8,598 bases of DNA from Leptolyngbya sp. SIO4C1 (GCA_010671975.1 JAAHIA010000206.1:1-8598), one strand, 5' to 3'; shown: positions 1 to 8,130, numbered from the stretch's first letter. Program-made: numbers and translations. The notes: generated from the letters alone by a model not told the origin.

Positions 1-1
1 G

Positions 2-3000
2 CGGGGGGTGCGGGTGGGCAAGCCTGATTATGTTTCATTGGCAGGTCAGAATCAACTTCCCCAAACCATCGGCGGACAATCGTTAGGAGCATTTTATAAC
101 GAGGACGGCATTCCCACAGGGATTCGATTGCGGATCGAGGAATCTCTGATGACTGTTAACTATGAGGCTGCTAGTCCTGTAGAATTTGTGTTAGGAAGTG
201 CGGGAAATATTTTTGATGTGTTTGAGCCTTTAGAGACTGATGGCTCAGAGGATGTCACCTTCTTTCTGCAACCAGGGGAAGGTTATGAAATTGACAGTAA
301 TGCTGGGACAGCAGAAGTTACTTATTACGACTCTTTAGCAGATGTTCCCCCACCTATAGGCGGTGGAGATACCGTTCCCGAAATAGGCGTAACTATCAGC
401 GAGACAGCATTAATTGAGTCAGAAGGAACAGAAACGACGCTCACCTTTACGCTGTCCGAGCCACCTCCGCCAGAAGGTGTCACCATTTTTCTAGATAGTG
501 AAGATCGTACCGTGGTGGGCAGTGTCCTTGGTCAATTTGATGTCTTGAACGCTGAGATTAGTGGGGGAAATTTCCCCGTCGCTAACAGCGATACAAGTGG
601 TTTCTTTTTCACGATTACCGAACAAACAGCTACTATCACCCTCGCCGTTTTTGATGAGCTATCGATTGATACGCCAGAACCTGATGAGGATTTTCAAGAA
701 GGCATTGTAGGATTGAATTTCGCCCTCCAGCCCCAGGCAGGTTACACCATCGATCCGGATGCTAGCGAAATCAATGTCACTATTGCCGATAGTCCTGACT
801 CCCAGATTCTCATTAGTTTGACTAGCGATCCAGACAGCTTGATTGAATCTGAAGGCACGGTTAGCATTCATACCTTTAGCCTGAGTGCAACTCCACCCGC
901 AGAGGGCTTAACTGTGAACGTTAGCGCAGATTCTCTGGATGATTTCGATTTAGATGCGATTGAGATACAGGGTGGTACGATTGCTAATCTAAGCTCTGAT
1001 GGCTTTGACCTCACCATTACCGAACGAGAGGTAACAATTAGCTTACCGGTGTTGGAAGATGACGCAAACGAAGGTGTCGAAAATTCTACTTTTACCCTAG
1101 AACCAGGGGACACTTATGAAGTTAATCCTTTACGCAACGAGGCTATCTTTGCTATAGCCGACACCATAGAGCAAGCTAGCGTGCCTCAAGAAATTGAGCC
1201 TGGTACTGACGCTAACCCTGGCAATAGTTCTATCCCTAATGCCAATGCACTTGGTTTAAGTACAGATAGTCCATCTGTTTCTATTAGTGGGTCAATTAAT
1301 AGAGGTGACATCGAGCCTGCTGAAGACGTTGATTTCTTCTCTTTTAATTTGGAATCGGGGCAAACCGTCAGCCTGGACATCGACACAGAGGAAATTCTTC
1401 CTGAAACACTCAACTTCAGACCCGTGGTATTTCCAGCGCTTGCAGAAACGCTGCAAAAGCCCGATACCGAACTGCGTCTGTTCGATGCCGAGGGCAACGA
1501 GCTGGCTGCCAATAATGATGGTGCCGCCCCCGATGAAGACTTCTCCCGCGATCCGTTCATCGAGTTCACTGCCGAAACAGCAGGCACTTACTATGTGGGC
1601 GTCAGTCAACTGGGCAACCGCAACTACGACCCCTTTAGCTTCCTAGAACCCCGTGGTGGCAGCGGTTGGACGTTCCCAGAAGTGGGTGTCTTCTACGGTC
1701 CCTACGAACTCACCGCCACCCTCACTGTTGATACTGCCGACAGCGAAGGCTGGACTCCCGGCGATAGCTTTGATCTCGTCACCCCACCGCCCACCTACGA
1801 AGGCGAACTCAGTGATGGAGAGCAGGCCAATGCTGACTTTGTCGACCAGCTCGAAGGACAGGCTCTTTTAGACGACCTGCAAGACGGTGGCTACGTCATC
1901 TACTTCCGCCATGCCCAAACCGAGCGCGACTTTGCCGACCAGGTCACTGCCGATGTCGATGACTTCTCGACCCAGCGGGTGCTGAGCGAATTTGGCATCC
2001 AGCAGGCGCTGGCGATTGGCGAAGGGTTTTTGCTATCGGATATTCCCTATGACGACGTGATTACCAGCGACTACGGTCGTTCGGTCAAAACAGCCGCGAT
2101 CGCATTTGGCGAATACCAGAAAGACTCGGCCCTCAACTTCCTGCCCTTTGAAGACTACACCGACGCCCAAATCGAAGAAATGCGGGCCAACATCACGCCC
2201 TTCTTGACGGATGTCCCCGACGCCGGCACCAATACCGTCATCGTCGGCCACGACGACCTCTTTGAAGCGGGCACTGGCATTTATCCCGACCCGCAGAGCA
2301 TCGCCTATCTGCTCAAGCCAGACGGCAGCGGTGAATTTGACATTGTCGCCAACCTCCTGCCCGAAGAGTGGACTGAACTCTCCGACGCTGATGAGAACAC
2401 CCCCATCCCCTCCCGGCCATTCACGATTGCCAGCGGCGACGGCAACGGCTGGAGCCCCGGCGATAGCCTTGACTTTATGACCCCTGCGCCGACCTATGAG
2501 GGCGAACTCTCTCCGGGGGAACAGGCCAATGCTGACTTTGTCGACCTGCTAGAAGGCGAAGCCCTCTTAGAGGAGCTGCTCGATGGCGGCAACGTCATCT
2601 ACTTCCGACACGCTCAAACCGAGCGCGACTTTGCCGACCAGGTCACCGCTGATGTCGATGACTTTTCGACCCAGCGCGTGGTGAGTGAATTTGGGGTGCA
2701 GCAGGCGCTCGCCATTGGCGAAGGGTTCGCCCGCACGGGTATCCCCTACGACGACGTGATCACCAGCGACTACGGTCGAGCGGTGGAAACGGCTGCGATC
2801 GCGTTTGGCGAGTACCAGAAAGACTCGGCGCTCAACTTCCTGCCCTTTGAAGACTACACCGACGCCCAAATCGAAGAGATGCGGGCCAACGTCACGCCCT
2901 TCTTGACTGATGTGCCTGACGCTGGCACCAATACCATCATCGTCGGTCATGATGACCTCTTTGAAGCCGGCACCGGCCTCTATCCCGACCCGCAGGGCAT

Positions 3001-4309
3001 CGCCTATATCCTCGAACCCGACGGTGAGGGTGGCTTTGAAATCTTGGCTAATCTGCTGCCAGAAGAGTGGGTTGAACTCTCTGAATTTAGCCAGCCCGTA
3101 GACATCGCGACCTTCAACTTCGACTGGATTGGCCAAATTGCCGGCTTCAGCATTGAGGGCAGCTTCAGCTACGACGCTGGCCAAACCTACACCGACGGCA
3201 TCGTCAGGGAAGAAGACCTCACCGACTTCGATGTCTCCTTCTTTGACCCCGACGGCACCCTGCTCCGCACCTACGAAGACAACCACCTCACCTTCCCCGA
3301 GTTCAACTTCGCCTTCGACATCGACACCCAGGAAATTCTCCAAGACGGTTTCTTCCTGGGGCCAGACGGCATCAATATTGGCGAAAAGACCCCCGTTGGC
3401 GATGGCTTTAGCGGCCTCAACTTCTGGTCACGCCCTGAGTTCAACTCTCAGGGCGAAGTGCCCCCGCCCCACCTGCATGTTGACGACTGGGCGGATGAGT
3501 TTGGCTTCCCCATCGGCTTCAGCTCCCATGAAGATGTGGCCTTTCTCACCCGCACCACCCAGGAACTGCTGGATACCGGTCGGGTCGGCGAAACCTACGT
3601 CGGCAATACTCAGGCGGGCCTCGATGAACTGGGACAGCGTGTGCAGATCTTTGAGGCTGACACCGTACGGCTTGACATCGTCGGCACTGAAGCCGCAGAG
3701 ACCCTAGTTGGTGACGATCGCCGTAACGGCATTGATGGCCAAGGCGGTGATGACACCATTGCCGGTGGCTTCGGTGATGACCTCATCCTGGGGGGCGACG
3801 GTGCAGATATTTTACGTGGCGACCTTAACGCCCGTGCCACCCAAGACGGCGAACCCGGCGGCAACGACATCATCTTCGGCGGTGAAGGCAGCGATCGCAT
3901 CGGCGGCAAGGCCGGTGACGATATCCTCAGCGGCGACGCGGGCGATGACTTCATCTGGGGTGACGACGGCGACGACATCCTCATGGGCGTCACCGGCGAC
4001 GATATCCTCGTCGGCGACAACTTCTCTGACGGCAGCGGCAGCGACCTGTTTGTCTTTGGCAACGGCGACGGCACCGATACCATCCTCGACTTTGAGGTCG
4101 GCATCGACCGCATCGGTCTCGTCGAAGGCGAACTCATGTTTGCCGACCTGACATTGATGCAGGACGGCACTGACACGCTGCTGGGTGTGGCTAGCACAGG
4201 CGAAGTTTTAGCCGTGCTGAACAACGTTCAGGCATCAGCGCTAGATGAGAGTAGTTTTACAACGCTCTCCGATGTATCAAATCCAAATGAAGCGCTGGCG
4301 TTAATCTAA
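2..4309 (+). CDS. Large RTX protein with Calx-beta-like, PPC and two tandem histidine-phosphatase domains (5' end missing)
   Basis: The frame is open from base 2 to the TAA at 4307-4309; residues are numbered from the GTG at 8. The order is: remainder of an N-terminal beta module (1-121), Calx-beta-like modules (123-264, 265-386), PPC domain (403-576, with an EDVDFFSF strand and AGTYYVGVS motif), histidine phosphatases (582-792, 815-1025), an unnamed domain (1032-1218), RTX repeats (1226-1345) and a C-terminal tail. Each phosphatase has an RHAQTER motif (His635, His868), an SDYGR arginine (Arg691, Arg924) and a VGHDD motif (His748, His981). The GTG is probably not the start: GVRV at the window edge aligns with GLEV at residues 58-61 of the downstream paralogue, so about 57 or more residues lie upstream. 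RTX repeats suggest type I secretion and a Ca2+-folded extracellular protein. The phosphatase role is inferred from motifs; the substrate is unknown. The first third is AT-richer than the rest. Confidence 0.93.
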   Translation, partial: RGVRVGKPDYVSLAGQNQLPQTIGGQSLGAFYNEDGIPTGIRLRIEESLMTVNYEAASPVEFVLGSAGNIFDVFEPLETDGSEDVTFFLQPGEGYEIDSNAGTAEVTYYDSLADVPPPIGGGDTVPEIGVTISETALIESEGTETTLTFTLSEPPPPEGVTIFLDSEDRTVVGSVLGQFDVLNAEISGGNFPVANSDTSGFFFTITEQTATITLAVFDELSIDTPEPDEDFQEGIVGLNFALQPQAGYTIDPDASEINVTIADSPDSQILISLTSDPDSLIESEGTVSIHTFSLSATPPAEGLTVNVSADSLDDFDLDAIEIQGGTIANLSSDGFDLTITEREVTISLPVLEDDANEGVENSTFTLEPGDTYEVNPLRNEAIFAIADTIEQASVPQEIEPGTDANPGNSSIPNANALGLSTDSPSVSISGSINRGDIEPAEDVDFFSFNLESGQTVSLDIDTEEILPETLNFRPVVFPALAETLQKPDTELRLFDAEGNELAANNDGAAPDEDFSRDPFIEFTAETAGTYYVGVSQLGNRNYDPFSFLEPRGGSGWTFPEVGVFYGPYELTATLTVDTADSEGWTPGDSFDLVTPPPTYEGELSDGEQANADFVDQLEGQALLDDLQDGGYVIYFRHAQTERDFADQVTADVDDFSTQRVLSEFGIQQALAIGEGFLLSDIPYDDVITSDYGRSVKTAAIAFGEYQKDSALNFLPFEDYTDAQIEEMRANITPFLTDVPDAGTNTVIVGHDDLFEAGTGIYPDPQSIAYLLKPDGSGEFDIVANLLPEEWTELSDADENTPIPSRPFTIASGDGNGWSPGDSLDFMTPAPTYEGELSPGEQANADFVDLLEGEALLEELLDGGNVIYFRHAQTERDFADQVTADVDDFSTQRVVSEFGVQQALAIGEGFARTGIPYDDVITSDYGRAVETAAIAFGEYQKDSALNFLPFEDYTDAQIEEMRANVTPFLTDVPDAGTNTIIVGHDDLFEAGTGLYPDPQGIAYILEPDGEGGFEILANLLPEEWVELSEFSQPVDIATFNFDWIGQIAGFSIEGSFSYDAGQTYTDGIVREEDLTDFDVSFFDPDGTLLRTYEDNHLTFPEFNFAFDIDTQEILQDGFFLGPDGINIGEKTPVGDGFSGLNFWSRPEFNSQGEVPPPHLHVDDWADEFGFPIGFSSHEDVAFLTRTTQELLDTGRVGETYVGNTQAGLDELGQRVQIFEADTVRLDIVGTEAAETLVGDDRRNGIDGQGGDDTIAGGFGDDLILGGDGADILRGDLNARATQDGEPGGNDIIFGGEGSDRIGGKAGDDILSGDAGDDFIWGDDGDDILMGVTGDDILVGDNFSDGSGSDLFVFGNGDGTDTILDFEVGIDRIGLVEGELMFADLTLMQDGTDTLLGVASTGEVLAVLNNVQASALDESSFTTLSDVSNPNEALALI
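1751..2383 (+). other. Histidine-phosphatase domain, copy 1
   Basis: This segment encodes residues 582-792 of the upstream protein. It has the histidine phosphatase superfamily (phosphoglycerate-mutase-like) layout: a beta strand ending in RHAQTE with the predicted phospho-accepting His635, a second arginine in SDYGRSVKTAA (Arg691), and a late histidine in VIVGHDD (His748). In this family the two histidines and two arginines form the phosphate pocket, and all are present, so the domain is probably active. The nearest general relatives carry RHG or RHA motifs; the RHAQTERDFADQ version does not tell me the substrate. A stretch of about 40 residues before the catalytic strand (from WTPGDSFD) is repeated in copy 2, so it belongs to the duplicated unit. 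Confidence 0.85.
2450..3082 (+). other. Histidine-phosphatase domain, copy 2
   Basis: This segment encodes residues 815-1025 and aligns with copy 1 without gaps at a constant offset of 699 bases (233 codons). By eye about 31 of 211 residues differ, or roughly 85% identity. All recognisable catalytic positions are retained: His868 in RHAQTER, Arg924 in SDYGR and His981 in VGHDD. The most variable stretch is FARTGIP against FLLSDIP, between the catalytic strand and the second arginine, where substrate contacts could differ. Both copies appear to be under constraint, with no sign of decay. Confidence 0.85.
3101..3661 (+). other. Domain of unknown function between phosphatase 2 and the RTX block
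   Basis: This segment encodes about residues 1032-1218. It opens with a beta-rich stretch (FNFDWIGQIAGFSIEGSFSY, then a DGIVREEDL motif and SFFDPDGTLLRTYEDNH) that resembles, from memory, an unnamed domain in cyanobacterial secreted or PEP-CTERM proteins. It continues with a PPPHLHVDDW motif and a HEDVAFL segment, whose closely placed His and Asp residues could bind a metal. It has no counterpart in the downstream paralogue, so it travels with the phosphatase part. I do not assign a function. Confidence 0.5.
3683..4042 (+). repeat. RTX (hemolysin-type) calcium-binding repeats of the first gene
   Basis: Residues about 1226-1345 carry degenerate GGxGxDxhx nonapeptides (examples: GGDDTIAGG, FGDDLILGG, AGDDILSGD, DGDDILMGV), interrupted by a loop around DLNARATQDGEPGG. 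Such repeats form a Ca2+-bound parallel beta roll and normally precede a C-terminal type I secretion signal. The block is followed by SDLFVFGNGDGTDTILDF and about 70 further residues ending in NPNEALALI, the likely secretion tail. Confidence 0.9.
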
Positions 4310-4381
4310 TACCTAAGGAGGATGAAAAACTCGATTAAATAAAGAGACAGCAGCCTAATACGCCGGGTCTAAACCTGATAC

Positions 4382-4413
4382 TCGAGAGCTAGACAGTTCG
4401 ATTTAGCTCTCGA
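4382..4413 (+). terminator. Perfect 10-bp hairpin downstream of the first gene, possible terminator
   Basis: TCGAGAGCTA (4382-4391) is the exact reverse complement of TAGCTCTCGA (4404-4413), with a 12-base loop. A weaker outer pairing, CAGCAG (4348-4353) with CTGCTG (4416-4421), could enclose it. It starts 73 bases after the stop codon, the right place for transcript end formation or 3' end protection. It lacks a T-run, so it is not a classical intrinsic terminator. It could equally be an operator, as it contains two copies of TCTCGA in opposite orientation. Confidence 0.35.
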
Positions 4414-4524
4414 TTCTGCTGCCTACGAGTTGTTAATACCCTCTATGCTTTTCCTGAGAATTTGCTGAATTTTTGATGAATGTTCCGGTTACAAAACAAG
4501 ATAACTGTGTTAAATTTGTGTCAG

Positions 4525-4555
4525 CAGCTATTGAGAATAAACCTCAATAAGGCTG
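4525..4555 (+). repeat. Bulged 11-bp hairpin
   Basis: TATTGAG (4529-4535) pairs with CTCAATA (4543-4549) around a 7-base AT-rich loop. CAGC (4525-4528) then pairs with GCTG (4552-4555) across a 2-base bulge. A six-T run follows at 4570-4575, 15 bases beyond the stem, which is farther than in standard intrinsic terminators. It may be a weak terminator or a processed RNA structure. Confidence 0.4.
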
Positions 4556-4642
4556 GTTGACCTCGAGTATTTTTTACGATGTCGCCGTCCGTACAAGGTC
4601 AAATTAGCATCAGAGCTTCGCTAGTTGCTTGAGCTGGCGTTA

Positions 4643-4694
4643 GGCTTCTCTGGTAGAAATCACAACTCGCGTTGTATGGCTCTAGTGAGAAGCC
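4643..4694 (+). repeat. Long nested dyad, possible structured RNA element
   Basis: GGCTTCTC (4643-4650) pairs with GAGAAGCC (4687-4694). TAGA (4654-4657) pairs with TCTA (4681-4684) and ACAAC (4662-4666) with GTTGT (4671-4675) around a TCGC tetraloop. The three stems share nearly the same centre, giving a 52-base symmetric hairpin with internal loops. It lies about 160 bases before the next start codon, so it is probably in the 5' leader or promoter region of the second gene. No T-run follows. Confidence 0.45.
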
Positions 4695-4742
4695 ATTACC
4701 TGCTCTCATAAAGGATGTCGCTGGCTAATAAATAGGATAAGT

Positions 4743-4759
4743 TCTCGATTAGATCGAGA
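4743..4759. promoter_or_regulatory. Short palindrome TCTCGAT-tag-ATCGAGA, candidate operator
   Basis: This is a perfect 7-bp dyad with a 3-base spacer, centred about 100 bases upstream of the start codon of the second gene. The 3-base spacer makes a tight hairpin less likely than a binding site for a dimeric regulator. The same half-site TCTCGA recurs at 4783-4788 and in the dyad at 4382-4413. No regulator is identified. Confidence 0.3.
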
Positions 4760-4853
4760 TTGGCTAACTGAAAAGGCTTGATTCTCGACCGCTGTTTTTC
4801 AGCTTGTTGCTCAGTTTATCTCGTCTGTCTCTGACCTATCACAAACAAAGCCC

Positions 4854-7800
4854 ATGTCTACCCCTGTTATTTCACTGCAAACGATTACGGGTACCTTCGA
4901 CGGCACCCCTGACGAAAACCGCGATCGCATCCTCGCCCCAGAGCTAGTCGAATTTCTCGGCGACCAGCCGGGGGCCAGCGTTTTCTCTTTGGTACTCGAC
5001 GTGGACGGCGATATCCCTGCCGAAGGGCTCGAAGTTATCGTCAACAGCGACAGCGACTTTAGTGAGTATTTCTCCGGTTTAGGCCGCCAGCCTTTTAGTC
5101 TGGGCGGCGAAGTGGTCGAAGCCGTCTATGCTGAGGACGGTGTCACGCCCACAGGTATCAAGCTGCTGGTCACTGGCCCCAACGCCCTGTTTTCCTTTAC
5201 CGTTGCTGAAACCGAAGAAGCTGAAACCGACGGCCCGGAAACCCTGGCTTTTTCCTTAGCTGAGGGCACAGGCTACACTGTCAACAGCGACGCTCAGGCG
5301 GCTACGATCACCTTCTACGACACGCTGGCCGACGTACCTGCGCCTGCTTCCACGCCTACTGTTGGCATCAGCATCGACAACACCGAACTGGTGGAAGCCA
5401 ACGGCGACTCACTGACGCTGACCTTCAATGTAGACGGCGACATTCCCGACGACGGCGTGCTGGTGTATGTCGATAGCGGCATCCGCGCAGCGGTCGGAGA
5501 GTTCAACATCTTCGCAGCCGAAGTCAGCGGCGGCGTATTTCCCGCGTCCAATTTCCTCAGCAGCGGTTTCTACTTCAAGGTGTTTGAAGACGGAGCCAGC
5601 ATCACCTTGGATGTGTTTGACGAGACCACCAACCCGGAGATCGAGCCAGAAGACGCGCTCGAGGGCATTGAAAGCTTTACCTTCTCTATTGTGGAAGGGC
5701 CGGGATACGCCATTGATGCCAGCGCTGGTTCGGTCAGCTACACCATCGCCGATGCGGCCGATTCTGTGCCGTTGGTGAGCTTAGAAACGTCTCCGGCGGT
5801 TCTAGCCGAGTCTGAGGGCACGGTTTCCGTTCACGAATTTACGGTTAGCACTGTGCCTCCGGCCGACGGCATCACGGTATCAGTAAATGCGCCTGAGCTA
5901 GGCGAGTTTGACCTAGACCAAATTATGGTGACGGGCGGTGCGATCGCGGGTGTGACCGAGACCGGTTTTGACTTTACCATTACCGAGCAGACCGCCACGA
6001 TCGAGCTGCCGATCGCCGACGACGGCGAGACCGAAGGCATCGAAACGGCGACCTTCACGCTGCAGCCAGGCGCAGGATATCTCGTCGATCCGGACAGCAG
6101 CGGCGGTGAATTTACCTTGAGCGATACGCCAGTTGCGCCGCCGCCGACCGACAGCGAGACCAACGATACCATTGCCACTGCTGTTGCGACTGGCCTAACC
6201 GCCGACAACCCGTTTGTCACCATCGACGGTGAGCTAGACCAGCAGCGGATACCGCCCGTTGATCGCACTGAAGATGTAGACATGTACGCGGTAGATCTGT
6301 CGGTGAGTGACGTGCTGCGGATTGACACCGATGCGCGGGCAATCTTTGACAGCTCAGAAAGCCCCGATACGGTAGTGCGCGTATTTGACGCTGACGGCAA
6401 TCAGCTCGCTCAAAGCGACGATGATTTTGCGCCAGACGAACTGTTTGCGCCGGGTGCTCAAGACTCTTACCTAGAATTCACGCCGGATGCTGCTGGCACC
6501 TACTACGTCGGCATCAGCAGCTTTGGCAATGGCATCTTCGATTTCTTCGTCGATGATGATGGCACCCTAACCAACGACCCCTATGACCCAAATGAAGCGG
6601 GTAGCGGTACCGGTCGCAGCTTCGGCCAGTACGTCCTCAATATGTCGCTGAATCAGGAACTGACGCCGACTGAGACGGAGATTCCTACCAGCACCGGGGA
6701 CGGGCCTACGGTTTCTCTCTTGGCGACACCGGCTACCTACGATAGCAGTGATAACCTAATTTCTAACGCGCTAGTTCAGTTTACGCCAGATGGAAGTGCC
6801 TCAATTTTGACCCTGGGTCTTGACGTTGACGGTACGATTCCAGAAGGAGGGGTCGAAGTTTATCTCACTAGCAATATCGACCTCTCCACCGTATTTAACA
6901 CTGGCGCGCCTTTCAGCCCAAGCGGTGCCGAAGTGCTGGGGGCGGTCTTCAATGACGCAGGTGAGCCTGTTGGGCTGAGAGTCAATCTCACTAGCAGCAC
7001 CAACATTATCAACCTCAACCTCGCCGACCCCGAGGAGGCTCCTACCGATGGCGAGGAAACCGTCACCTTCACGCTAGAGCCCGCCGCCGGCTATGTCGTG
7101 GGCGATGACGCTTTCTCTACCACCATTTATGACACCGTGGCCGATGTCCCGGCGTTGCCGACGGTACCCACCGTGGGGATTTCCGTCAGCGAGACAGAAC
7201 TGGTTGAGTCTGAGGGCAACACCACTACTCTGACCTTCACGCTGGATGCTCCCCCGCCTGAGGGTGGCGTGGTAATTAACGTCGATAGCGGCATCCGGGC
7301 AGCGCTGGGTGAGTTCAACGTCTTCGATGCTGAAATCACAGGCGGTAACTTCCCGTCGCCCAACTTCCAGGCCAGCGGGTTCTTCTTCCAGATGACGGAG
7401 CAGACAGCGACCATTACGCTGTCGGCCTTTGATGAGACCACCAACCCGCAGATTCCAGCGGAGGATGCGCTAGAGGGTATCGAGGAGCTGACCTTTACGG
7501 TACAGCCTGGGGTGGGGTATGCGATCGCGCCCGACGCCGATTCTATCACCGTTACCATTGCTGACAATCCCGATTCTGTTGTGATTGACCCCGATGAGAG
7601 CGGTGGTGAAGGCGACGATCCGATGATTCCCTTCGAGGAAGAGTTTAACGACACTATCGCTGACGCTGTTGATACCGAACTCAGCGCCGACAATACCAGC
7701 TTTATCATGCAGGCCGAGATCGACTCGACCCGCGCTACTCGTAACCTGATTGACGCCACCGAAGATGTCGATATGTACGCCTTCACCCTGCAGGCGGGCG

Positions 7801-8130
7801 ATACGGTGATGCTTGATGTCGATTCGATTCCCTACGAGCTAGAAGCTTTCGAAGATGAACAGCGGGTCGATACCGAGCTGCGCATCTTCAACGAGGCAGG
7901 CGAAGAGCTGGTGCTCAATACTGAAGCCCCGGCCCCAGGTGAGCTATTCGAGTCTGGCCGCGATGCCTATATGGAGTTCACCGCTGAAGAGACCGGCACC
8001 TATTATGCCGGTGTGGCTCTGCTGAGTAACCGCGCCTACGATCCTAATGTTCAGGGTAGCGGCAGCGGTCGCGTCTTCCCCGACTTTGGTATCAACGTGG
8101 GTGAATATACCTTCGAGGCCACGCTGATGG
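4854..8130 (+). repeat. Internal module duplication in the second gene (1812-base offset)
   Basis: The N-terminal module plus the first Calx-beta-like module recur 1812 bases (604 codons) later. The YDTLADVP codons at 5316 match YDTVADVP at 7128, and the VDSGIRAA codons at 5469 match those at 7281, the same offset in both. The PPC domains are offset by only 1491 bases (6270 against 7761), because the second unit lacks the middle Calx-beta-like module. The architecture is therefore unit A-B-C-PPC followed by unit A'-B'-PPC'. Confidence 0.8.

Larger units (their letters stand above)
1751..3082 (+). repeat. In-frame tandem duplication, 699-base period, covering the phosphatase domains
   Basis: Unit 1 (1751-2383) and unit 2 (2450-3082) are each 633 bases, colinear without indels, and separated by a 66-base linker (2384-2449). 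The DNA itself is still closely similar, including the region around the catalytic strand and the stretch near 2112-2210 against 2811-2909. Even the HIP1 octamer at 2096-2103 is matched at 2795-2802, exactly one period later. This points to a fairly recent in-frame duplication or continuing homogenisation between the copies. Confidence 0.9.
4310..4853. other. Non-coding region between the two large genes, rich in inverted repeats
   Basis: These 544 bases hold no convincing gene. They are AT-richer than the flanking coding DNA. Visible elements are an orphan TAAGGAGG just after the upstream stop (4314-4321), dyads at 4382-4413, 4525-4555, 4643-4694 and 4743-4759, a run of six T at 4570-4575, and five copies of the hexamer TCTCGA or its complement. 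No strong sigma-70 promoter is evident. TAGGAT at 4733-4738 fits the loose cyanobacterial -10 form TANNNT but has no -35 partner. TTGACC at 4557-4562 has only a 12-base gap to TACGAT at 4575-4580. The length and structure argue that the second gene has its own transcript. No Pho-box-like direct repeats were seen. Confidence 0.7.

Noticed and set aside
8..10. GTG at base 8 as the true start of the first gene
   Set aside because: The frame is open back to base 2, and the first residues align with about residue 58 onward of the paralogue, in the middle of a beta module. The real start lies upstream of the window.
2567..3343. 258-codon minus-strand open frame opposite the phosphatase region
   Set aside because: It lies entirely antisense to a domain with clear catalytic motifs, and its sequence is the low-complexity kind produced by reading GC-rich coding DNA backwards. 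Similar antisense frames at 3610-4224, 5831-6400, 7127-7786 and 8051-8569 were rejected for the same reason.
3129..3707. Plus-strand 192-codon frame inside the first gene
   Set aside because: It is an out-of-frame shadow rich in S, P, T and A with no recognisable domain, overlapping a well-supported frame.
4557..4580. TTGACC ... TACGAT as a sigma-70 promoter
   Set aside because: The spacer is only 12 bases, well short of 16-18, and there is no independent support.
4310..4853. Pho box expected upstream of a secreted phosphatase locus
   Set aside because: I saw no tandem CTTAACCT-like 8-mers at 11-base spacing. The phosphatase gene's own promoter is outside the window, so this says nothing about it.
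4811..5044. 77-codon minus-strand frame across the start of the second gene
   Set aside because: It is mostly antisense to the conserved N-terminal module of the second gene, is serine-rich, and has no domain.
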